Shown in pieces: positions 8,627 through 16,422 of a DNA stretch of 64,000 bases; the first letter of the stretch is position 1, and each line of letters begins with the position of its first letter. A program made the translations under genes and the position numbers. Source of the DNA: Chitinophaga flava (GTDB taxonomy: Bacteria > Bacteroidota > Bacteroidia > Chitinophagales > Chitinophagaceae); assembly GCF_003308995.1 (NCBI RefSeq), contig NZ_QFFJ01000001.1, forward strand, positions 2,852,001 to 2,916,000, given 5' to 3'. Under the pieces are notes generated by a model that saw only the letters and a list, made by a program, of their open reading frames with translations, was not told the origin of the DNA and did not search any database.

Positions 8627-8634
8627 TGATGGCG

Positions 8635-9276
8635 CTACTCTTGTAAAAAAGGGTTATATTTCTTTTCGAAGCCGATCGTAGTGGCGGGACCGTGCCCGGG
8701 GAATACCCTTACCTCATCCGGCAATACGAAGAGCTTTTCCCGTATGCTGCGCAGCAGGGTAGCATGATTGCCTCCCGGCAGGTCAGTGCGGCCGATGCTT
8801 TGATAAAAGAGCACATCGCCTCCGATCACAAACTGCTGGGTAGGACAATAAAAAGACACGCTGCCAGGAGAGTGACCAGGCGTCAGCAGTACTTCCAGCT
8901 CGTGGCCGCCAAACGGGATCTTTTCTCCTTCTACCAGGTAACGACCCGGCATGGGAGAGGGCTCAAATGGGATATTGTACATCGCTCCCACTGCCTGAGA
9001 GTTGTCCAGCACTACCTGATCGTCTTTGTGTATTTCAGGCTTTACCCCAAACGTATCCGCTACCAGCTTGTTGCCGAATATATGATCAAAGTGGCAGTGT
9101 GTATTCAGCAATCTCGTAACATTTAAGCGCTCCGTTTGTATATATTGTAATAATTCTTTTCTTTCGTCCTGAAAATAACAACCCGGGTCTATAATTATAC
9201 ATTCCCTTTTTCCGTTAATAAGCAGGTAGGTGTTTTCCTGAAGAGGACCAAAGGTGAATTGTTGGATTTCGATCAT
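8635..9276 (-). CDS. MBL-fold metallohydrolase, glyoxalase II-like
   Basis: 213 residues starting MIEIQQFTFGPLQENTYLLI, the usual N-terminus of this group; the frame stays open 12 codons further upstream (to 9312), but that extension looks non-coding. The binuclear metal site is present as THCHFDHIFGN (HxHxDH, about residues 59-69), with later ligands in TPGHSPGSVSF, GGDVLF and FPGHGPATTIG. The family includes hydroxyacylglutathione hydrolases; this short type is probably a bacillithiol- or low-molecular-weight thioester hydrolase, but the substrate is not determinable here. It diverges from the large gene at 9334. Confidence 0.85.
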   Translation of the reverse strand: MIEIQQFTFGPLQENTYLLINGKRECIIIDPGCYFQDERKELLQYIQTERLNVTRLLNTHCHFDHIFGNKLVADTFGVKPEIHKDDQVVLDNSQAVGAMYNIPFEPSPMPGRYLVEGEKIPFGGHELEVLLTPGHSPGSVSFYCPTQQFVIGGDVLFYQSIGRTDLPGGNHATLLRSIREKLFVLPDEVRVFPGHGPATTIGFEKKYNPFLQE

Positions 9277-9333
9277 TGTTACCTGATTTTTAGCTAATTT
9301 TAAACTGATCACAATATTATCAATACTTTCTGT

Positions 9334-12300
9334 ATGAACAGATTTATTACCCGGTTATTAGTCCTAGGTACCCTATTACTTGGAACGATAGTTACAAAAG
9401 CCCAGACAAATACAGTAGAATTCGGCCAAAATCGTGTTCAGTTTAAAAATTTCAAGTGGAGGTATTACCAAAGCCGGCACTTTAACACCTATTTCAGCCA
9501 GGGTGGGCTGGAACTGGGGAAATATGTTGTTCAGATAGCCGAAAAGGAACTGCCTTCCATAGAGCAGTTTATGGAATCCAATCCCCGCCAGCGTATCAAT
9601 ATCGTGGTGTACAACAGCTTCGGTGAGATGAAACAGTCCAATATCGGTATTGGCATCGACTGGCAGAATACCGGAGGCGTCACTAAGCTGGTAGGTAATA
9701 AGATGATTGTGTATTTTGATGGCAATCACGATAACCTTCGCCGCCAGATACGCCAGGGGATAGCCCGTATATTACTGGAAACACTCCTCTTCGGTGAAGA
9801 TATCGGAGAATTTGCCGGTAACGCCGCCCTGATAGATTTCCCAAAATGGTTTACCGACGGCTTCATTGCTTATGCAGCCGAAAACTGGAGCGCCAAACTG
9901 GATGAAGAGCTGAAAGCAATCCTGTTGTCCGGAAAATACTCCAACTTCAACCAGCTGGCCTACGACAAGCCACTGCTGGCCGGACAAGCCTTCTGGTACT
10001 ATGTGGAAAGCAAATATGGCAAGGACGCAGTACCTTACCTCATGTATATCACCCGCATCAACCGCGGACTGAAGAAAGGTTTTGAACAGGTGCTCAACCA
10101 GACACCCAAAAAAGCTACTCAGGACTTCTTCGTTTTTTATCAGAAACGTTTTGCAGAAGACAACCGCCGCAGAAAAACATCTGCCAAAGGTCGTGTGATT
10201 GTAGCACAGGAAATCGGCAAATCCGACTACTACCGCTTCAACCCCAATCCTAAAAACAACTCATATGCCGTGGTAGAGTTCAAAAAAGGCGTCTACCGCG
10301 TACAGATACAGCTGGGATGGAACAAACCTAAAGTGTTGCTGCGCAGCGGTGTTATGCAGCTGGCCAACCAGGTAGATCCCAACTATCCGCTGATGGCCTG
10401 GAACACCAAAGGCAACCGCATCGCAGTGATATACGAACATGAAGGCAAAACCAAACTGATGATCTATGACCTGGTAACTAAAACGACTATACGTCAGGAT
10501 CTGCCGCAGTTCGACAGGGTAGTGGATTTCAAATACATGCCTGTAATGGAGAATACCCTGCTGCTGTCTGCCATCAAAAATGGTCATACCGACATCTTTA
10601 CCTATAACATCAGCAATTCCAAAACAGACCAGATCACCAACGACGTGTACGATGACCTCGATCCGTCTTTTGCAGCCTTCCCGGGCAAAAGCGGCATCAT
10701 CTACGCGTCCAACAGACCCGGTCCTAAAGGCAGAGGTAGCGACACCTCCCTGCCCAGCAGACCGTACAACATCTTTATGGTGGACAACTGGAACAAAAGC
10801 AGCGAAAAACAAATCACTCAGCTCACCGACCTGAAGTATGGCGATGCACGTCTGCCTATGCAGTACAACACCCATCACTTCACCTTTGTATCTGACGCCA
10901 ACGGTATCCGTAACCGTTATGCCGGTTTCTTCAGATCACAGGCCGCCGGTGTGGACTCCCTGTTTTTCGTAGGCTCTGAAATACTGCACAATCCGGACAA
11001 GGAAGAACTGGACTCTGCCCTCGCCAGTTATGGCGCCACAGCCCCTGATTCCATCCAGGCTGTAGCCATCACCAACGATTCCACCTACACTTTCCCGATA
11101 TCCAATTATCCATACGGTATCCAGGAATCACGTATTACCGGCGAACAGGGAGAAGTATCTGAAGTAGTTGGTTATGGTGATATCAAAAGGCTGATGAAGC
11201 TGAAGGTAGATACCAACGTACTGAAGAAAAGGAATGTAACGGCCCGACCAACTAATTACCGCAAAGCAGAAATGCATGCAGATAGTCTGCGCCTGGGACT
11301 GCCTACCTATACAGCCCCGGCCAAAGATACCACCTCACATCCCAACTTCTTCCAGAACGAATTTGGTAACGAACCGGTTGACACCACCAACCATGTGGTT
11401 TCCGTACCTACCGTGCCAGGACTGTTCGAAAAGAAAAAAGAAGAACCGGTACTGAAAAAGTCTAAACTGTTCCCTTACAAGTTCAAGTTTGCTTCTGATT
11501 ACCTGATCCTGCAGCTGGACAACTCTGTATTAATCAATAAATACCAGCCATTTACCGGTCCTCCTTCCGGTCCTATCCGCCTGACAGATCCGGTAAACGG
11601 ATTAATTCGTATAGGCGTCAGCGATCTGTTTGAAGATCTGAAATTCAGCGGTGGTTTCCGTATTCCATCATCGCTGCAGGGCTCTGAATATTTCTTCACG
11701 ACTTCGTACCTGAAGAAACGCTTCGATTATAAGTTCACCTATTATCGTAAGGTAGATAAGAACAGCGATGTGGTCGTGAGCGATCCGGAGCTGGGCCAGT
11801 TCCGTGCACCGGCTAAGTTCATCACCAACCTGTATCAGGCGGAAGTACGTTATCCGTTTGACCAGGTAAGGAGCATCCGTCTGTCTGTTGGTCTTCGTAC
11901 TGATAAGCTCATTACCCAGGCTGTGGAAAAACCTTCCCTGCTGAGCAAAAACTACAGCGAAAACTACGCGATCGGTCGCCTGGAATATGTGTACGACAAT
12001 ACCATCAACCCAGCTATCAACATATGGAATGGTACCCGTTACAAAATATATGGAGAGCTGAATTCCCAACTGACCAACGGCGGACTGAACGAGATCTTCA
12101 ATCCTAACTCACCGGCCGCTAACGGTCGCTTTACCTACAACATGGGTATCGATGTAAGGCATTATGAGAAGATTTACCGCAACTTCATCTGGGCAACCCG
12201 TTTCTCAGCTGACCTCTCCTGGGGTACCCGTAAGCTGTTGTACTACCTGGGTGGTATCGACAACTGGCTGAATCCGCAGATCAACACCAATACACCGGTT

Positions 12301-12735
12301 AATCCCAATACCAACTACGCCTTCCAGACACTGGCAGAAAACCTGCGCGGTTACAAACAGAATGCGAAAAATGGTAACAACGTGATGTTGCTGAACACCG
12401 AATTAAGGTTACCGGTATTCGCCACGTTCATCAACAAACCTATCAACTCCGCATTCCTGCGTAACTTCCAGGTGACCACCTTTATGGATATCGGTACTGC
12501 CTGGAATGAGAAGCTGAGCTTTAAAGATGCCAATTACACCAACTACAATGATAACAACGGCCTGGTGACCACCCGTATCAAAGAAGGCTTCCTCGGACCA
12601 TTCATCGGTGGTTATGGTTTCGGTTCACGTACTACCATCGCCGGATACTTCCTTCGTGTAGACGCCGGCTGGCCGATGGTTGCATTCTTCCGCGGCAGCC
12701 CGATCTGGTACTTTGGTATGGGAGTGGATTTCTAA
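9334..12735 (+). CDS. Secreted TolB-like propeller protein with Omp85-like C-terminal barrel and degenerate peptidase-MA-like N-terminus
   Basis: 1133 residues. A signal peptide ends near VTKAQ (residue 23). Residues 25-280 resemble the peptidase MA/gluzincin fold: FPKWFTDGFIAYAAENW matches the usual WxxEGxA helix, but the preceding helix reads RQIRQGIARILLETLL where a catalytic HExxH would be expected, so it is probably inactive. Residues 290-540 look like a WD40/PD40 (TolB-like) propeller (YRFNPNPKNNSYAVVEF, ITNDVYDDLDPSFAAFPGK). From about residue 700 the sequence becomes a long beta-barrel ending GMGVDF, with a terminal Phe as in Omp85/BamA proteins. The overall role is unknown; outer-membrane assembly or secretion is a reasonable guess. 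It ends 75 bp before a strong terminator. Confidence 0.75.
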   Translation: MNRFITRLLVLGTLLLGTIVTKAQTNTVEFGQNRVQFKNFKWRYYQSRHFNTYFSQGGLELGKYVVQIAEKELPSIEQFMESNPRQRINIVVYNSFGEMKQSNIGIGIDWQNTGGVTKLVGNKMIVYFDGNHDNLRRQIRQGIARILLETLLFGEDIGEFAGNAALIDFPKWFTDGFIAYAAENWSAKLDEELKAILLSGKYSNFNQLAYDKPLLAGQAFWYYVESKYGKDAVPYLMYITRINRGLKKGFEQVLNQTPKKATQDFFVFYQKRFAEDNRRRKTSAKGRVIVAQEIGKSDYYRFNPNPKNNSYAVVEFKKGVYRVQIQLGWNKPKVLLRSGVMQLANQVDPNYPLMAWNTKGNRIAVIYEHEGKTKLMIYDLVTKTTIRQDLPQFDRVVDFKYMPVMENTLLLSAIKNGHTDIFTYNISNSKTDQITNDVYDDLDPSFAAFPGKSGIIYASNRPGPKGRGSDTSLPSRPYNIFMVDNWNKSSEKQITQLTDLKYGDARLPMQYNTHHFTFVSDANGIRNRYAGFFRSQAAGVDSLFFVGSEILHNPDKEELDSALASYGATAPDSIQAVAITNDSTYTFPISNYPYGIQESRITGEQGEVSEVVGYGDIKRLMKLKVDTNVLKKRNVTARPTNYRKAEMHADSLRLGLPTYTAPAKDTTSHPNFFQNEFGNEPVDTTNHVVSVPTVPGLFEKKKEEPVLKKSKLFPYKFKFASDYLILQLDNSVLINKYQPFTGPPSGPIRLTDPVNGLIRIGVSDLFEDLKFSGGFRIPSSLQGSEYFFTTSYLKKRFDYKFTYYRKVDKNSDVVVSDPELGQFRAPAKFITNLYQAEVRYPFDQVRSIRLSVGLRTDKLITQAVEKPSLLSKNYSENYAIGRLEYVYDNTINPAINIWNGTRYKIYGELNSQLTNGGLNEIFNPNSPAANGRFTYNMGIDVRHYEKIYRNFIWATRFSADLSWGTRKLLYYLGGIDNWLNPQINTNTPVNPNTNYAFQTLAENLRGYKQNAKNGNNVMLLNTELRLPVFATFINKPINSAFLRNFQVTTFMDIGTAWNEKLSFKDANYTNYNDNNGLVTTRIKEGFLGPFIGGYGFGSRTTIAGYFLRVDAGWPMVAFFRGSPIWYFGMGVDF

Positions 12736-12810
12736 CGGTGATGGATGTGATGGGGCTGATGCTCCTGATGGAAGAAGATTAAAGAGAAGATTGAAGCGAT
12801 TTATATAAAA

Positions 12811-12842
12811 AAATCCCGTTTGATGATGATCAAACGGGATTT
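12811..12842. terminator. Bidirectional rho-independent terminator
   Basis: Perfect 14-bp stem (AAATCCCGTTTGAT, 12811-12824, complement 12829-12842) with a GATG loop. It is preceded by an A-run and followed by TTTGTTTTT, so it can end transcription of both the large plus-strand gene and the minus-strand DUF1361 gene. Confidence 0.85.
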
Positions 12843-12861
12843 TTGTTTTTAGGAAGATATA

Positions 12862-13542
12862 TTAAGCAGATTCACCACTTTGTTTTTTTACCAGGGGATA
12901 CATCAGACTTAGGAAAACACCCATACAGATGGTGAAGGCCCAGGCGGTGCGGTTTTCCACGGGATGCAATATAATATCGCGGATGTCGCACAGGAGCGTC
13001 AGCGGGTCTTTTACCACGTCCCAGCTGTTGTAACGCAGGTAGCGGCCGATATATACGCCCATACCACAGAGGAACATCACCGGGAAAGTAAACAGCCATG
13101 CCGGCCAACGGGTGTGCCTTGCCTGCCACAACTGCTCCATACTGCGGATAGAGATATAGCCCAGCATCATGCCGTTCCAGGCAAAGGAAAAGATAACAAA
13201 GAGGTCGAACCAAAGCGGCACGCCACCATCAAAGAGATGAAACAGGTCTGTCAGAATATAAGGTGAATTGGGGATGAACAGCAGCCACACTGCAAAATAT
13301 CCGTACCAGGCATAGCGGTTGCTGACTTCTGCCGGATGTTTTTCCATCCACCGGGTGATGGCAAAAGGAATATAAGCCAGGAACAGATTCCATATCAGCG
13401 AGATACGCAGGTAACTACCGGAATGGTATATACGAAAACAGAGTAATGCCAAGCTGAAGAGGATAGAGAAATACAGGGTGTATACCTGCTGGTTACGGGC
13501 AATTCGCTGTTGCATCAAACGGATGGCACTTTTCAAACGCAT
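12862..13542 (-). CDS. DUF1361 family integral membrane protein
   Basis: 226 residues with about six to seven membrane helices. The DUF1361 core is recognisable in IWNLFLAYIPFAITRWMEK (near residue 50) and the strongly conserved LLFIPNSPYILTDLFHL (near residue 87), followed by WFDLFVIFSFAWNGMMLGY. The function of the family is unknown. It is the last gene of the five-gene minus-strand cluster, 48 bp downstream of dgkA, and its end is covered by the terminator at 12811-12842. Confidence 0.85.
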   Translation of the reverse strand: MRLKSAIRLMQQRIARNQQVYTLYFSILFSLALLCFRIYHSGSYLRISLIWNLFLAYIPFAITRWMEKHPAEVSNRYAWYGYFAVWLLFIPNSPYILTDLFHLFDGGVPLWFDLFVIFSFAWNGMMLGYISIRSMEQLWQARHTRWPAWLFTFPVMFLCGMGVYIGRYLRYNSWDVVKDPLTLLCDIRDIILHPVENRTAWAFTICMGVFLSLMYPLVKKQSGESA

Positions 13543-13590
13543 GTTTCATTTGTTTTTAATGTGTTAATGGTACGGGACGAATAGCTGTTT

Positions 13591-13953
13591 TTACAGAATA
13601 TGCGGAATAAATATCAGGGCTCCGATGGCAGCAGCAGCGATAGCGGCCACCAGCACGGCACCTGCCGCCACATCCTTGATCCACTTCACTTTGAGGTGGT
13701 AGTCGGGCGACAGGTGGTCCATTATTTTTTCGATGACGGTATTCAGCATTTCTGTGACCCATACCATCGCGATGGCGATGATCAGCAAGATCCATTCCAT
13801 CCTTGTCAACTTATACCAGCAGCCGGCCGCAGTTACTACGATGGTGGCCACCGCATGTATGCGGGCATGGGGTTCACTGCACAGGAAGGCGGCTATCCCA
13901 TTGAATGCATATCCGAAACTGGCTATCCGTCTGCTGAAATAAGAATTTTTCAT
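13591..13953 (-). CDS. dgkA: Diacylglycerol/undecaprenol kinase family protein
   Basis: 120 residues, three predicted membrane helices. This small integral kinase phosphorylates diacylglycerol or undecaprenol, feeding lipid-carrier recycling for cell-wall synthesis. The signature ExxNTxIExxxD is present as EMLNTVIEKIMD near residues 68-79, followed by KWIKDVAAGAVLVAAI. The N-terminal amphipathic part (RRIASFGYAFNGIAAFLCSE) and the E/H pair (SEPHARIH) are standard. It starts 5 bp after the creD stop, so it is translationally close to creD. Gram-positive-type undecaprenol kinase activity is more likely than E. coli-type DAG kinase, but the sequence alone does not decide this. Confidence 0.9.
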   Translation of the reverse strand: MKNSYFSRRIASFGYAFNGIAAFLCSEPHARIHAVATIVVTAAGCWYKLTRMEWILLIIAIAMVWVTEMLNTVIEKIMDHLSPDYHLKVKWIKDVAAGAVLVAAIAAAAIGALIFIPHIL

Positions 13954-13958
13954 AATAT

Positions 13959-15287
13959 CTATGCTGCTGTTGATGATTTTTGAGACAGTTTATCCCACCG
14001 GATATTCCTGCTGAAGTACATAATGACAGCCAGCACGAGGAAGAGACCGATGCTACCCATCAGGAGAGCCTGGTCTTCCGCGCTGATGATCACATAAATG
14101 AAGCCGTACAGGACCAGCAAGGTAGCTCCGATGCCTGCAGCAATACGACTGCTTTTATAGGCGCTGGCTGTATACAGGGCTATCAGGCCGATGGTGAGCC
14201 CACTGGAAATCAGATAGGCGAGTGTAAAGTTAAGCTGTTCTGAAATGGATATCAGCAAAGTATAGAAAATACAAAGGGCCAGGCCGATGAGGGCATACTG
14301 TAATGGATGAATGGCGCGGCGTTGAGAGAGCTCGATGAAATAAAAGATGATGAAGGTAAGGCCGATCACCAGGATGGCATATTTAACAGCGCGGCTGGAC
14401 TGTTGATAACTTTCTGCCGGCATAAAGAGTTTGATACCAAAATCATCGCTGTGGATATTGTACCTGTTGCCTGTCCAGCTTTGGGGAAACTGGCGGTTCA
14501 GGTCCTGCACCACCCAGAGGGCGCTGAAACCTTTAGCGTCTACACGGCGGTCTTTGGGCGGGAAAGCGCCGTCGAAGCTGGGGTCGGGCCAGGCGGAGCT
14601 GATGTTGACGGTCGTGGTTTTACCGATAGGGGAGAAGCTGATTTTGCCGGAGCCTTTTACACTCAGTTCCATTACGAAGGAGCCGGCGAGGGCGCCGGTA
14701 TCGCCGGGAGTCAGCGATACCGGTGATTGAATGCCACTTTTGAACAGGTCTGTGTTGACCACGCCGGGGCTGAATGGAAAGGTTTTACCGTTCCATGTCA
14801 TGTTTACCTGGTTGCCTATGCCACGCAGGTCGTTGATACCCAGGATGATGGCTGCCTGGTCCCATTTCAGGGCAGATGGCGGAATGCCTGATTTGAGGAG
14901 GGCAGTGGGGCTGAAGGTACCGCTCAGCTGTAGTTTGGCATCATAAACGGCTACGTTGAAGATGCCTCTTCTGAGTTTTTGGGGTAACAATTCACCATTG
15001 ACTTTTAATTGTTCCGGCAACAGATATACATAGGATATGGCGCCGGAAGATGCCACGGTATAGGGAATGGCCAGTAAAGGGCCGGTAATTTGTTGTTCGT
15101 ATCCCCAGCGGTGGCTGACTTCTTCAGTGGCCGATGTTTGCCGGTCTTGCCGTTCGAAGATCAGGTTCTGGATCATGCTTGCAGGTATCAGCAGTACGAG
15201 GACCATGATCACGATGAACAGTGCTTTCAGGGCGTAAGCATAACGGGCAAAAAAAGACGGGGTGTCGTTGTTAGCGGGAATTTCCAT
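13959..15287 (-). CDS. creD: CreD-family inner-membrane protein
   Basis: 442 residues. The N-terminal helix (ALKALFIVIMVLVLLIPASM) is followed by the CreD hallmark FERQDRQTSATEEVSHRWG and QQITGPLLAIPY, a large periplasmic domain (about residues 60-310) with PKDRRVDAKGFSALWVVQDLNRQFPQSW, and a C-terminal block of about five to six helices containing FFIELSQRRAIHPLQYALIG-like sequence. In gamma-proteobacteria creD is CreBC-regulated and linked to envelope stress and colicin or beta-lactam tolerance. Here no CreBC is present; instead a winged-helix gene lies immediately upstream and an operator-like palindrome sits in the 52 bp between them, so regulation by that protein is likely (inference). 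Confidence 0.93.
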   Translation of the reverse strand: MEIPANNDTPSFFARYAYALKALFIVIMVLVLLIPASMIQNLIFERQDRQTSATEEVSHRWGYEQQITGPLLAIPYTVASSGAISYVYLLPEQLKVNGELLPQKLRRGIFNVAVYDAKLQLSGTFSPTALLKSGIPPSALKWDQAAIILGINDLRGIGNQVNMTWNGKTFPFSPGVVNTDLFKSGIQSPVSLTPGDTGALAGSFVMELSVKGSGKISFSPIGKTTTVNISSAWPDPSFDGAFPPKDRRVDAKGFSALWVVQDLNRQFPQSWTGNRYNIHSDDFGIKLFMPAESYQQSSRAVKYAILVIGLTFIIFYFIELSQRRAIHPLQYALIGLALCIFYTLLISISEQLNFTLAYLISSGLTIGLIALYTASAYKSSRIAAGIGATLLVLYGFIYVIISAEDQALLMGSIGLFLVLAVIMYFSRNIRWDKLSQKSSTAA

Positions 15288-15306
15288 GGTTTATTTTTTT
15301 AAAAGT

Positions 15307-15323
15307 ACTTTGTATTTCAAAGT
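15307..15323. promoter_or_regulatory. Operator-like palindrome ACTTTG-N5-CAAAGT upstream of creD
   Basis: ACTTTGTATTTCAAAGT: two 6-bp half-sites separated by 5 bp, 20 bp before the creD ATG and 16 bp after the regulator stop codon. The same palindrome, with the same AAAAGT extension on its left side, occurs at 16299-16315 in front of the cluster's first gene. The linked winged-helix protein is the obvious candidate binder. Confidence 0.6.
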
Positions 15324-15339
15324 GAAAGGACAAAAAAAA

Positions 15340-15636
15340 TTATTTCGTGAATTTGATCATATGTTCGAGGGCTGCCAGATGTCCTTTAAAGGCTTTTTCT
15401 CCGGTAGCGGTAATACTATAGGTGGTATTGGTCTTACGACCTATAAACCCCTTATATACCTTGATATAGCCGTTTTCTTCCAGCGTATTGAGGTGAGAGG
15501 CCAGATTACCGTCTGTTACTTCCAGCATCTGTTTAAGGTCATTAAAATTGACCTCATCATTCACCATCAATACGCTCATCACGCCGAGGCGTATCCGGCT
15601 TTCAAAAATCTTATTTAAGTTTCCGATCGGATTCAT
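15340..15636 (-). CDS. Winged-helix transcriptional regulator (HTH_34-like)
   Basis: 98 residues forming one MarR/ArsR-like winged helix: ESRIRLGVMSVLMVNDEVNF (helix 1-2), NDLKQMLEVTDGNLASHLNT (helix-turn-helix), LEENGYIKVYKGF and TTYSITATGEKAFKGHLAAL (wing and last helix). The DGNLASHLxxLExxGYI pattern is typical of the short single-domain regulators classed as winged helix DNA-binding domain. Its ATG lies 1 bp downstream of the stop of the preceding membrane-protein gene, so the two are co-translated. Two ACTTTG-N5-CAAAGT palindromes flank the pair and fit autoregulation plus control of creD. The inducing signal is unknown. Confidence 0.88.
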   Translation of the reverse strand: MNPIGNLNKIFESRIRLGVMSVLMVNDEVNFNDLKQMLEVTDGNLASHLNTLEENGYIKVYKGFIGRKTNTTYSITATGEKAFKGHLAALEHMIKFTK

Positions 15637-15637
15637 G

Positions 15638-16288
15638 CTATATGTTGAATGCTTCCCTTTCTTTTCTTTCGTATTTCCACCACATCAATATCCCGTAGAC
15701 TATATGCAGTACACCAAATCCTACGGCCCAAAAATAAAGCCCTTTGCGCAAAAAGAAAAGATTGGCGATACCCAGAATGGTTTCCAGAAGACCAAGGTAA
15801 CGTACATCCGGCAAAGTGTACTTACTACCGTTGATCAATGCCAGACCATAGAAGACAAGACAGGTGGGAGCCACCAGTGTTTCGAAATGGTTGTACAGCA
15901 AACCGGCTGCAAAAGCGCCACCAGCCGCCAACGGAATACAAACATTCATCAGCACCTTCCGGCTGGTAACATCCCATACCGGCAGATTATTCCGCCTCGC
16001 CCGGCGCCAGGTGAAAAATATTCCACCGCCTACCGCCGCCACCATTACAGCCAGTGCCAGCGCAATCAACCTGAGCTTCAGCTCCGCAAAATCCGCCATA
16101 TCATAAATGCCGGAAGCATCCCAGCGATCATAATAGGCTGTCAGCCATGTACGCGCCAGCCAGGCCCCTACCAGTGCGCAGATGCCGGCAGATACCCCAC
16201 TCAGTCCACTGAGAGAAATAAAGCGGCTGCTACGCTCCATAATACGCTTGATGTCTGTTAATGTTTGCAGGTGTTGTTGGTCTGTCAT
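15638..16288 (-). CDS. Integral membrane protein of unknown function, first gene of the creD cluster
   Basis: 216 residues. A short cytoplasmic N-terminus (MTDQQHLQTLTDIKRIMERS) precedes roughly six hydrophobic helices: around residues 27-47, 72-92, 112-135, 138-152, 160-178 and 180-200. No catalytic motif is evident. The gene overlaps the control region of the cluster: a -7 box and a palindrome lie directly in front of its ATG, and the regulator gene follows 1 bp after its stop. A membrane protein paired with a winged-helix regulator and CreD suggests an envelope-stress module, by context only. Confidence 0.7.
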   Translation of the reverse strand: MTDQQHLQTLTDIKRIMERSSRFISLSGLSGVSAGICALVGAWLARTWLTAYYDRWDASGIYDMADFAELKLRLIALALAVMVAAVGGGIFFTWRRARRNNLPVWDVTSRKVLMNVCIPLAAGGAFAAGLLYNHFETLVAPTCLVFYGLALINGSKYTLPDVRYLGLLETILGIANLFFLRKGLYFWAVGFGVLHIVYGILMWWKYERKEREAFNI

Positions 16289-16298
16289 ACTAAAAAGT

Positions 16299-16315
16299 AC
16301 TTTGCACTACAAAGT
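16299..16315. promoter_or_regulatory. Operator-like palindrome ACTTTG-N5-CAAAGT upstream of the cluster
   Basis: ACTTTGCACTACAAAGT, second copy of the palindrome at 15307-15323. It lies 10 bp before the ATG of the membrane-protein gene and overlaps the -7 promoter box, a position where bound protein would block RNA polymerase. Confidence 0.62.
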
Positions 16316-16339
16316 TATAAAAAATTCATTCATATCAAA
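16310..16339 (-). promoter_or_regulatory. Promoter of the creD cluster (TTTG-N18-TAACTTTG)
   Basis: On the minus strand TTTG (16336-16339) is followed after 18 bp by TAACTTTG (16310-16317), matching the Bacteroidota TTG-N17-23-TAnnTTTG promoter. The -7 box shares six bases with one half-site of the palindrome. It is the only promoter of this type found for the cluster. Confidence 0.65.
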
Positions 16340-16422
16340 ATATAATTTTTTGTTATAACTGCGTTACCTACAGGAAAGCAGATATACAGATTCGCGCTAA
16401 ATATTTTAATATTGTTGTTGAT

